Part shown: positions 29,101 through 38,051 of the stretch, piece after piece
Numbering within the stretch: the stretch's first letter is position 1
Layout: each line of letters begins with the position of its first letter
Source of the DNA: Lachnospiraceae bacterium
Lineage (GTDB): Bacteria > Bacillota > Clostridia > Lachnospirales > Lachnospiraceae
Length of the DNA: 64,000 nucleotides
Reading direction: 5' to 3'
Assembly: GCA_024691125.1 (NCBI GenBank)
Contig: JAILNV010000188.1
Span: 1 to 64,000, forward strand
The notes under the pieces: generated by a model
The model's database searches: none
Seen by the model: only the letters and a program-made list of their open reading frames with translations
What the model was told of the DNA's origin: nothing
Translations under genes and position numbers: made by a program

Positions 29101-30778
29101 TCGTTGTCAGCTGTGTTATTCTGAACGGAATAGGCTCCTTGGGGTTTACATAAGTAGAAAACCTGTCAATTATACTGCCGTTTTCTACCTTGACCGCTCC
29201 TATTTCAATTATATTATTCTTCTGTGCATTGAAACCTGTTGTTTCGATATCAAATACTACAAAGGTATCTCTGAGGCTCTGCCCTCTGCCGTTAACAACG
29301 ACGCCCATTGTATCATCAACAAGATATCCTTCGACACCGTATATCAGCTTGAAATCCGGATATTCCTTATTTATTCCGGGAAGAGCATGGAAAGCGTCCG
29401 TAAACGCCTGTACCACACCGTGATCCGTTATTGCAAGGGCTTTATGTCCCCACATCGCTGCGCGCTTCATAAGTGCGGCCACATCACTGACACCGTCCAT
29501 ATCGCTCATCTTGGTATGGCAGTGAAGCTCAACCCGCGTTTCGGTTTCATTGTCCATCCTTACGGCTTTCCTGTTCTCCTGAGCCTTCTTAATGCCCTGA
29601 ACATAGCCAAGCGACAGTTCTCCGTCATACTTATCTATATCGGCCACCGCCTTTATCAGAATGGAAGCTCCCTCTTTGAGATATCCGAAAAGCTTCTCCT
29701 GCTGTTCTAATCTCGGGAACATTTTCACCGTTATCGTGTCTGTCTGGTCTGTAATATCAAAAATCACCATAAGCTTGCCGCTCTTGGTTTCCTTCCTCTC
29801 GAGCCTCAAAACCTTCCCGCTCACGGTAACCTGACCTGTCATGCCCTCTATATCTGCTATGGACATTGCTTCGTCATCAAAGCTTCTCCCGAAAATAACA
29901 TCAGGATCGTCCGATTCCTTAAATCCCTTTTTCCTTTGGAAGCCTTTGTTCATTTCGCTCTTTCTTCCGCCTGTCTTTACAGCAGATACATTTCCGGCAG
30001 GCTTACTGCTGTCTGATCCCGGAGCAAAGCTTACCTTATGCTCATTATCTGCACCTGTATATCCTTCATTATTTGAATATCCTCCCGGAGCAGACAACGC
30101 ATCTGTCGTCTTAACCTCAGCATAAGAGTCGGCAGATCCATCCGGAGCTTCTGCTACGGATATATCCGCATCCTTCATAACTTCACCGGAAGTGCTTCCC
30201 ACAATCCTGAGTATTTCTTCTTTCATCCTGTGTTCCGAATGGGCTCTGGCCTTGCTTTTCTCATGCGCCTTGAACTCCACAGACACAGCAGCTGCAAGTC
30301 CGCAGCGTTCATTAAGGATCTTTTCGAGGATCCTTATGATATCCTCCTTATGTTCCCTCGCCACAAGCGTATCATCCAGTACCAGCCTTAACATATCATC
30401 CCCGGGATAATCAAAATCCGCATGATAAAGCGTCAGATAATCGAACTGGTTATAATGCTTAAACTCCTCAAGTATACTGTCACGGTATTCCTCCATAAGA
30501 GCCTTCACATTGTATTTTCCCGACAGTTCAAATCTTTCGTGGATGGTAACACGTATTGTTTCACCTGCAAAAAGCTGTCTTGCTATTTCCCGTTCAATGG
30601 CATAAACATCCTGTTTTTCAATAATATGAGGAGTCTTTAAATATATCCTCAGCCTGTCCATGGATGATGTATTGGATATTTTGATCACCTCGGCATCCGC
30701 ACATACGGTTTGCAGTGCATTATTTAATTCAAGTGTAGGAAATACTTCCGTAAATAACTTACTCATTACTCTCCCCAA
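26159..30778 (-). CDS. polC: DNA polymerase III subunit alpha, Gram-positive PolC type
   Basis: 1539 aa; OB, PHP ([16 protein letters not shown]), DnaQ-like exonuclease ([24 protein letters not shown]), palm motif ([21 protein letters not shown]). Confidence 0.98.
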   Translation of the reverse strand: [1539 protein letters not shown]

Positions 30779-31824
30779 TGATCCAGTTCATATTTAAGTA
30801 CAGAAAGAAGTTCATTCTCCGGAACCTTCTTAACTATCTCGCCCTTCTTAATAAGCAGACCCTCGCCTTTCCCGCCTGCGATTCCGATATCAGCTTCTCT
30901 CGCTTCACCCGGACCGTTAACAACACAACCCATGCAGGCAACTTTTATATTCAGATCATAACCTGCTGTCAGTCTTTCAACCGCTTCCGCAAGAGAGATC
31001 AGATCTATGTTGGTCCTTCCGCACGTTGGACACGATACTACCTCTATTCCTCCCTGTCTCAATTCCAGAGTTTTTAATATTCTCTTTGCCGATACGATCT
31101 CCTCCACCGGATCACCTGTAAGCGAAACCCTTATCGTATCTCCTATCCCCATATTAAGTATTATCCCAAGGCCTACTGCCGATTTGATATTACCGGAGCG
31201 GACGGTTCCGGATTCGGTGATCCCGACATGGAGCGGATATCTGCACTTTGGTGCAAGCAGCTCATGCGCCCTGACACACATTAGAACATCCGATGATTTA
31301 ATTGATACGACCATATTGTCATAATCGCAATCTTCTATCATCCTCACCTTATCAAGAGCGCTCTCTACTATTCCTTCCGCAGTAACGCTTCCGTATTTTT
31401 CCAGGATTGGCTTCTCAAGCGATCCCGAATTGACTCCTACCCTTATTGGGATATCTCTTTCCTTTGCTTCCCTGACGACTGCTTCGACATTCTCCCTTCC
31501 GCCTATGTTTCCGGGATTTATCCTTATTTTGTCGGCGCCATTCCTGATGGCTGCAATTGCAAGCCGGTAATCAAAATGGATATCTGCAACTATCGGAATA
31601 TGTATCTGTTTCCTTATTTTACCGAAAGCCTCTGCCGCTTCCAAAGTAGGCACGGTGGATCTTATGATCTCGCATCCTGTCTCTTCAAGTCTCAGTATCT
31701 GTTCCACCGTAGCCTGTACATCCTCTGTTTTTGTATTGGTCATCGACTGGATCCTCACAGGATTCCCTCCGCCGATCTTAACTCCGCCTATATTCACAAT
31801 TCTTGTATTATCTCTGTAACTCAT
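30766..31824 (-). CDS. ispG: (E)-4-hydroxy-3-methylbut-2-enyl-diphosphate synthase
   Basis: IGGGNPVRIQSMTNTKTEDV, SCPTCGRTNIDL, ACMGCVVNGPGEAREADIGIAGG. Confidence 0.97.
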   Translation of the reverse strand: MSYRDNTRIVNIGGVKIGGGNPVRIQSMTNTKTEDVQATVEQILRLEETGCEIIRSTVPTLEAAEAFGKIRKQIHIPIVADIHFDYRLAIAAIRNGADKIRINPGNIGGRENVEAVVREAKERDIPIRVGVNSGSLEKPILEKYGSVTAEGIVESALDKVRMIEDCDYDNMVVSIKSSDVLMCVRAHELLAPKCRYPLHVGITESGTVRSGNIKSAVGLGIILNMGIGDTIRVSLTGDPVEEIVSAKRILKTLELRQGGIEVVSCPTCGRTNIDLISLAEAVERLTAGYDLNIKVACMGCVVNGPGEAREADIGIAGGKGEGLLIKKGEIVKKVPENELLSVLKYELDHWGE

Positions 31825-31923
31825 GGCACTCCTCTTTCTTAAATTTCTCCATTTATAGTACCATCTTTTTATTTTAATACAATACCTTGTGCTTATATTG
31901 ATACATAGATTTACGCAGCCTCA

Positions 31924-34770
31924 TCACTTCCCACAGGCTTTGATGTTATATAATGTGAACACCACTATAGAGCCTCCAAGAATGAGCACTGTCATTATTA
32001 TCAGAAATACCCTCAAGCCTTTATGGCTGCCTTTTTCTGTCTGTTTCAGTGTACGTACTGTTGTTACACCCTTCTCCACCGGTGATGCGTTGGCACACTT
32101 TGCCTCTATGGTCTGAGTAAGTATATTATCTGCCATGTCGGCTGCCTCCACATCTATTTTGTAATCTCCGTACTCGGGAATCGGGATCTCTACCGTCTCC
32201 TGACCTTCGGCGAATATCATTTCCTCTCCGTTAATCCTTACAGACTTAAAATAATCCCCCTCATCATACAGGCTCAAAACAATGATGCCATCTTTATTTA
32301 CACTTCCGTCGTCTGCCATACCGTCAATGATGATCCTGGGCATTGTTCCGTCAACGATAAACTCTACGGTCTTTTCCGTCTGATTACCGGCATCATCCAC
32401 TGCAGAGACCTTCAGAACATATTTGCCATCCTCCTCAATCTGTTCAGTCTCATCATAATTCCTGCTGTTTATATATGTCTGATAGCTTACCTCTCCCTGA
32501 TCCTTTATATATTCATTAAAGTTTTCGGGAAGCTTGAATTTCTTAATATATTTTTTGTTAAGATTCTCAACATAGTCTATCTGTGGGCTTGTCATATCCA
32601 ATTTAAATCTTACAGTCTTGCTCGATGTATTTCCGGCGCCGTCAACCGCATTAATGACAAGTTCATAACTGCCCTCCTCTTCTACAAGTACCGAGAATTC
32701 ATCGGAAGCACTGTTCATAAACCACTCCGAAGCCTTGCATTCCGCCTTTTTCTCATTTCCGCATACCGAATTAAGCTCGTATGATACAAGCGTGGACTGA
32801 TAATTGCTTTCCTTAACCCCGAATCTTATAACAGGTGGTTCGTTGGTCACCAGCTCCTCACTCGTATTGATATTGTCAGACAGACTGATCTTAGGTGCTG
32901 TCCTGTCAATAGAGAAACCAATACCATCACTGCACAGATTTCCGGCCGAATCCCTTACTTCAATACTCAGTTCATAATCTCCGTCATCCTTAAAAAGATA
33001 CGTATTTGAACTGATAAGCCCTTCGGTTCTGTAATCCGCCAGCTTTAGCTCTTTGCCTGTCCCCTCATGCTTTACCGTTCCTTTAATGTTTACGCAGTAA
33101 CCACTCTCATAGTTATCGCATGCCGTTATACTGAGAGCTGCATCACCTCTTAAACAGGCTCCGTTATTTATTCCTTCAAGCTTCAGTCCCGGAGGTGTAC
33201 TGTCAACACGGAAGCTTCTTTTTACGATTCCCGATTCGTTACCTGCCCTGTCTACCGCATGGCATTCTATCACATAGTCCCCATCCGTATCTGTCTCAAA
33301 CAATACACCTTCATTACATTCGGAAAGTGTTTTGGCAGACTGGACTACAGTTTCCTCTGTCCCGCATATAATACGTCTTACCGTATATCCCACACATACA
33401 GAATCCGGGAATAAATCTGTACCTGTCACGGACACGGAAACCGGTTTACCGTATACCTTACCATCCTCTAAGCCCTTTATCGATATTTCCGGCTTGGTCT
33501 TGTCTATTCCTATCCTTCTGTTTATCTTCATCCGGTTCCCTGCCCTATCGGCGGCCTCTACTACAAGCTCAGTCCCTGTTTCAGAAGAAGATTCCGAATT
33601 TATGAAGAATTCCTTTTGAGCCCCGCTCATGCCTGTATCATAACCAAAGCTTTCTTCCGCCACATTATTATCATCATATGTTATCCTGATCCAGGCAGGC
33701 AGTGATCCTGTATCATTAATTCTTACAGTACATTTCACGCCCTTATTCTTCCATTCGCCTTCTTCTGCATCAGAATAAAGGATAAGTGCGGGCGGAGCAG
33801 TATCTAGGTTTACATAATACAGACCGGATTCAATGACATGAATACCTTCATTCAAAGCGATCTCTTCAGCCATGTGTATCTTCTCTTCGGCAGACGGTCC
33901 ATTTACCTCCTGCTGTTCTCTCCGTTCCTTTACCTCCTTCCTGTCTTCCTTCTTTTCCTCTTTCTCTTTTTTCTCATCCGTCAAGTCTTCATCCTGACTC
34001 TTCGTACCTCCTTCAGCCATATCTTCCGATCCTTCTTCCTCAGGCTCTTCTCCTCTGCTCTCCCCTTCTGCTGCCTCCTCAGCCTTTCCCTCTTCTGCCT
34101 CCGTATTTCCCCCTTCTGCCTCAGCCTTTTCCTCTTCTGCCTCCGTCTTTTCAGCGTCCTTAGAGTCTTCGCAGTCTTCTGCATCCCTTTCGGCTTTCCT
34201 CATATTCTCCGCCCTGTTCTTGTTTATGACGAACTGCTGGAGCTTTCTGAATTTAATACAATATTCACCATCTCTATATACCGCCGGAGATATACATACT
34301 ATTCCATGGTCAGAACTCTGCCAGTCTCCAAAAGTCACACCCTTATCGAAGCTGACAGAATATTGCAGATCCGTCTTTTCGCTAAGCAGTCCGTCCACAT
34401 CCCCGTATTCTTTATCCGTCCCCTTCCTGTAAACAAACAGATCCTTCCTTACACCCATACCTGTCGAAAACAGCAGCATGGTGTTTATATTTATCACTTC
34501 CTTATCCTTAGGAGTTATTTCAATGCCATCATCCCTTGTTATCTTTATAGGAAGTATTCCTTCTTCGTATATTTCATTTTTTTCAGTATCCGTTATATCC
34601 GTAATCCCATCCGAACTTTCCTCTGCTCTGTCAGCATCTGCTTCGGCAAAAGCGCTCCCCCATTCGCACTTCACTTCTTCAGAAGCGTACACAGCTTCCG
34701 TCAGCAAAAGTAATCCCCCCATAATTATGCCCAATAATACAACGATCCCCCTTTGTATCATTTTTCTCAT
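31924..34770 (-). CDS. Secreted/membrane-anchored Ig-like repeat protein with acidic low-complexity region
   Basis: Signal peptide; Glu/Lys-rich tract; repeated beta-sandwich-like units ending in AGN motifs (VDRAGN, RDSAGN, VDGAGN, VDDAGN); C-terminal TM. Confidence 0.75.
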   Translation of the reverse strand: MRKMIQRGIVVLLGIIMGGLLLLTEAVYASEEVKCEWGSAFAEADADRAEESSDGITDITDTEKNEIYEEGILPIKITRDDGIEITPKDKEVININTMLLFSTGMGVRKDLFVYRKGTDKEYGDVDGLLSEKTDLQYSVSFDKGVTFGDWQSSDHGIVCISPAVYRDGEYCIKFRKLQQFVINKNRAENMRKAERDAEDCEDSKDAEKTEAEEEKAEAEGGNTEAEEGKAEEAAEGESRGEEPEEEGSEDMAEGGTKSQDEDLTDEKKEKEEKKEDRKEVKERREQQEVNGPSAEEKIHMAEEIALNEGIHVIESGLYYVNLDTAPPALILYSDAEEGEWKNKGVKCTVRINDTGSLPAWIRITYDDNNVAEESFGYDTGMSGAQKEFFINSESSSETGTELVVEAADRAGNRMKINRRIGIDKTKPEISIKGLEDGKVYGKPVSVSVTGTDLFPDSVCVGYTVRRIICGTEETVVQSAKTLSECNEGVLFETDTDGDYVIECHAVDRAGNESGIVKRSFRVDSTPPGLKLEGINNGACLRGDAALSITACDNYESGYCVNIKGTVKHEGTGKELKLADYRTEGLISSNTYLFKDDGDYELSIEVRDSAGNLCSDGIGFSIDRTAPKISLSDNINTSEELVTNEPPVIRFGVKESNYQSTLVSYELNSVCGNEKKAECKASEWFMNSASDEFSVLVEEEGSYELVINAVDGAGNTSSKTVRFKLDMTSPQIDYVENLNKKYIKKFKLPENFNEYIKDQGEVSYQTYINSRNYDETEQIEEDGKYVLKVSAVDDAGNQTEKTVEFIVDGTMPRIIIDGMADDGSVNKDGIIVLSLYDEGDYFKSVRINGEEMIFAEGQETVEIPIPEYGDYKIDVEAADMADNILTQTIEAKCANASPVEKGVTTVRTLKQTEKGSHKGLRVFLIIMTVLILGGSIVVFTLYNIKACGK

Positions 34771-34826
34771 ATTTCTTCACTCCTTAAATATACAAATATT
34801 TCTGTTTTAATACTTATTTCTCAGGA

Positions 34827-36371
34827 TTAATTCTCAAGTGCTTTCAGACGGTCCCTTATATCCTCGGATGCCCTTCTGTCTCTCTCAGCCAGAAGCTTAA
34901 GCGCCTCTTCTCCGTATTTCACTGCATTTTGCTTATCTTCCCTTTCCGCAAACAGAATGCACAGACGTCTGCAGTACTCTGCTTCGTAAGAGTTATTTTC
35001 ATCTGAAAACAGCCCGGTCATCACAGCATACCTTAAATCCTTCAGGCCTTCCTCAAGGCATTCGGTCTCTGCCTGTACATAATCGGTCTGCGAGCACCGG
35101 ATCCCTTCGTAAAGATTGGCAAGCATGATGGTATTTTCAAATCTCATCGCCTCATATCCCAGCCCCCTGTTATAATCCTCGAATTCTTTGATACACCCTG
35201 CATACTTCTCGTTGTCTTCCTCAAACGAAAGCTGTATGCCGCATAACTGTTTGTAATAAACGACGTCCGGGTAGACCTCTTCGTCCACCGGATTAAAATA
35301 TCTCAAAGCTTCCCTGTAATTTCGTTTGACGCTAAAATAATGCCTCGCCACTTCATATGAAAACCTGTTGGTTGTTTCTGCATCAAGACATCCTGCTTCC
35401 AGATAGCCGCATATTATCCTTATGCCTTCATCCGTGTACTCTCCGCCTTTAATATGTTCCTTAAGCTCTCCTGCCATCTCGGCTGCCGGTGTTACTACAG
35501 ATTCGGCCAGAACATGTCTGACTGCAAAGATACCTGACATTACCAGACTTATCACTGCGGCTCCCGCACATGCGGCCACCCGGAGCTTTATAAATCTTTT
35601 TGCTCTCAGCGTCTGAAGCGCCCGCAGAAGTTCATCCATGCTTCCGTAACGCTTATCCTTCTCTTCATTAATACAGTTAAGGATTATGCTCTTAAGCTTA
35701 GCCGGCACCTTACGGTCTTTTCTGATCATCCTTTCCTGATCCTTAAGCTCTTTCACGGGACGTCTTCTGCTTATCATTGCATACATCAGCATTCCAAAGG
35801 CAAAAACATCGGTTCTTTCATCAAGCAGCTCACCACGGTTAAAATACTGTTCCGGAGCCGCATATCCTACTGTTCCGTACAGTGAACCCCGGTCGGCAAT
35901 ACGACCGGCTATTCCGAAATCGATAAGCTTAAGACTCCCGTCATTCTTAAGCATTATATTTTCAAGCTTCAGATCAAGATACAATATCGAGGGCTTTAGC
36001 ATATGGAGATACCTTATGGCCTCTGCAATACTTGTCCACCAATCCACCATCATTTTTCTTGCCACAGGTCTTTTCTTAAGAACCTTGTCAAGTGTTATAC
36101 CCTCTATATAATCACTGACTATCACATAGCCTTCCGACTCCTGCCAGGCATCAACTATCCTCGGAAACATTTCGTAGTCAAGCCTGATCATCATATTAAT
36201 TTCATTTTGCGCAAGCCAGCCCGTATCATCATCCTTGGAAGCAATGAACTTAACAGCCCACTTCTTCCCTATTGATACATCTTCTGCCAGATAGACAGAT
36301 GAACTCCCACCTTTTCCGATGCATCTGACAATACGATACCTGCCGCGCAGAATCATACCATTAGACAACAT
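34827..36371 (-). CDS. Membrane-associated Ser/Thr protein kinase (Hanks type) with C-terminal TPR-like extracellular region
   Basis: IGKGGSSSVYLAEDV...WAVKFIAS, LYLDLKLENIMLKNDGSLKLIDFGIAG, TVGYAAPEQY; TM at VAACAGAAVISLVMSGIFAV. Confidence 0.9.
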   Translation of the reverse strand: MLSNGMILRGRYRIVRCIGKGGSSSVYLAEDVSIGKKWAVKFIASKDDDTGWLAQNEINMMIRLDYEMFPRIVDAWQESEGYVIVSDYIEGITLDKVLKKRPVARKMMVDWWTSIAEAIRYLHMLKPSILYLDLKLENIMLKNDGSLKLIDFGIAGRIADRGSLYGTVGYAAPEQYFNRGELLDERTDVFAFGMLMYAMISRRRPVKELKDQERMIRKDRKVPAKLKSIILNCINEEKDKRYGSMDELLRALQTLRAKRFIKLRVAACAGAAVISLVMSGIFAVRHVLAESVVTPAAEMAGELKEHIKGGEYTDEGIRIICGYLEAGCLDAETTNRFSYEVARHYFSVKRNYREALRYFNPVDEEVYPDVVYYKQLCGIQLSFEEDNEKYAGCIKEFEDYNRGLGYEAMRFENTIMLANLYEGIRCSQTDYVQAETECLEEGLKDLRYAVMTGLFSDENNSYEAEYCRRLCILFAEREDKQNAVKYGEEALKLLAERDRRASEDIRDRLKALEN

Positions 36372-36471
36372 TTGATCACCCCGGTCTTTCTGTGCGAAAC
36401 CTTTATTCTACTATATAAATAACTGGAATATTGACGGATCCCGTCCGATATGTTGATTTAAACGTGATTAC

Positions 36472-36501
36472 ATAGTAACTGATAAGAGTATACAATGTCA
36501 A
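36472..36501 (-). promoter_or_regulatory. Putative promoter of the kinase/Ig-like protein operon (TTGACA-18-TACTAT)
   Basis: -35 revcomp of 36496-36501, -10 revcomp of 36472-36477. Confidence 0.5.
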
Positions 36502-36544
36502 TAGTTTTTTGATTTTTTATGCTTTTCTTTGACCCGGCTGTATA

Positions 36545-37378
36545 TCAGAGTGCTGTTCCTATTGTCTCACCCATTTTCACAGGGATTTCCATTGATGTTC
36601 CTGCAGCCGCCTTAATATCCGGTCGTAAGGTCATCTTTCCGTCAGGTATTAAGAGTATGACCGTAGAACCACCGTATTCAAAATGTCCCTTTTCATCTCC
36701 ACGGACAACATGACACGCTGACTTTTCCTCATTCACTATCCTGCCCACCAGCATGGCTCCGATCTCCATCTGAACACATCTGCCGAAGCCCTCCGTATCC
36801 ATAACGACATACTCTCTCGTATTCTCGGCAAAAACAGGGAATTCCTCAAGTGCGACCGGCCTGACAGTATGATAGAAACCCGGGATATGTCTGTTCTTAT
36901 ACTTGAATCCCGAGTCGAAATATATATATCTGTGATAATTATCTACACATAATCTGAACACAAGCGCACAGCCGTTCTTATATATGCCTGCAAGCTTTCC
37001 GTCCCTTAACATGCTCCTAACGGTAAATCTGCTCTGCTTTATATCAAGGACGGTGTCTTCGTCAATCCTGTAAACACTGAGCAGACCGTCGCACGGGGCT
37101 ATAAGAGCCTTGCTTTCATAGTTGATGATCCTTCTTCCTTTCTTTATCCTGCGGCAGAAGAAATCATTAAAGCTGTTTATACCGTCGGTTCTGTATTCGG
37201 AAAGGTCAATATTACAGCTTTTTACAAACGGCGAAATAAATGCCATGGAAAATCTGCTGTCAAGTATCCTTCCGCTCAGAGCTGAAACCGGACGGCTCAC
37301 GAGAGCCTTAAGTATCAACCTTCCGGGTCTGGTTTTATACAATAATTCGGTAGTATTCATATCAGACGATAAATGCAA
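36545..37378 (-). CDS. psd: Phosphatidylserine decarboxylase
   Basis: FNDFFCRRIKKGRR, APCDG, YHRYIYFDSG, EIGAMLVGRIVN, KGHFEYGGSTVILL. Confidence 0.93.
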   Translation of the reverse strand: MHLSSDMNTTELLYKTRPGRLILKALVSRPVSALSGRILDSRFSMAFISPFVKSCNIDLSEYRTDGINSFNDFFCRRIKKGRRIINYESKALIAPCDGLLSVYRIDEDTVLDIKQSRFTVRSMLRDGKLAGIYKNGCALVFRLCVDNYHRYIYFDSGFKYKNRHIPGFYHTVRPVALEEFPVFAENTREYVVMDTEGFGRCVQMEIGAMLVGRIVNEEKSACHVVRGDEKGHFEYGGSTVILLIPDGKMTLRPDIKAAAGTSMEIPVKMGETIGTAL

Positions 37379-38051
37379 TAATTATGGAAATAAGTTCGAT
37401 CAAACCTATGACTATCAGAACTGCCAGACCCACCTTGCCTGGTTTTCTTACCCTCACATTCATTACAAAGGCCATTGCCAGTACCAGCATGACCAGAAAA
37501 TATATTATTGTAAGATCCCATTTACAGGCAAGATGAACGATCATTACCAAAGGAAATACCAATGCAGCCGATGTGACCGGAAGACCTATATAATAAGTAT
37601 GTCCGGTTCTTTCCTCTTCCTCCCGCCTCATATCACTTGTGGCATTAAAATACGCAAGGCGTATAAGGGCGGCCAGAACATAAAACAGTGCGATCACAAG
37701 CAGGATCACAAGCATTGCAAACGAGCCCTCATAATCCCTTTTCCTGACGATCTCGGTGAATATCCCGCTTATTCTAAGCTGTGCGAGTCCAATTGAAACC
37801 GGAAGGATTCCGAAGCAGACCAGATCTGCGAGTGAATCTATCTGGATACCGAAGCTCTTCTCCACATCGGTACGGTTCTTCTTCGTTCTTGCGATACGCC
37901 CATCCAAAGTATCAAGAATTCCTGAAGCCATCAAAAAGAATATTCCTATGTCGGGATGTCCCACACCGGTTACCGTGATTATAAATCCAAGAACACCTGA
38001 AATGAGCGACAAATATGTTACAATAACCGTATAATCGTATACTCCGATCAT
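37362..38051 (-). CDS. pssA: CDP-alcohol phosphatidyltransferase, probable phosphatidylserine synthase (start at MIGVYDYTV)
   Basis: GILDTLDGRIARTKKNRTDVEKSFGIQIDSLADL; adjacent psd; 4-bp overlap with upstream gene. Confidence 0.85.
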   Translation of the reverse strand: MIGVYDYTVIVTYLSLISGVLGFIITVTGVGHPDIGIFFLMASGILDTLDGRIARTKKNRTDVEKSFGIQIDSLADLVCFGILPVSIGLAQLRISGIFTEIVRKRDYEGSFAMLVILLVIALFYVLAALIRLAYFNATSDMRREEEERTGHTYYIGLPVTSAALVFPLVMIVHLACKWDLTIIYFLVMLVLAMAFVMNVRVRKPGKVGLAVLIVIGLIELISIIIAFIV

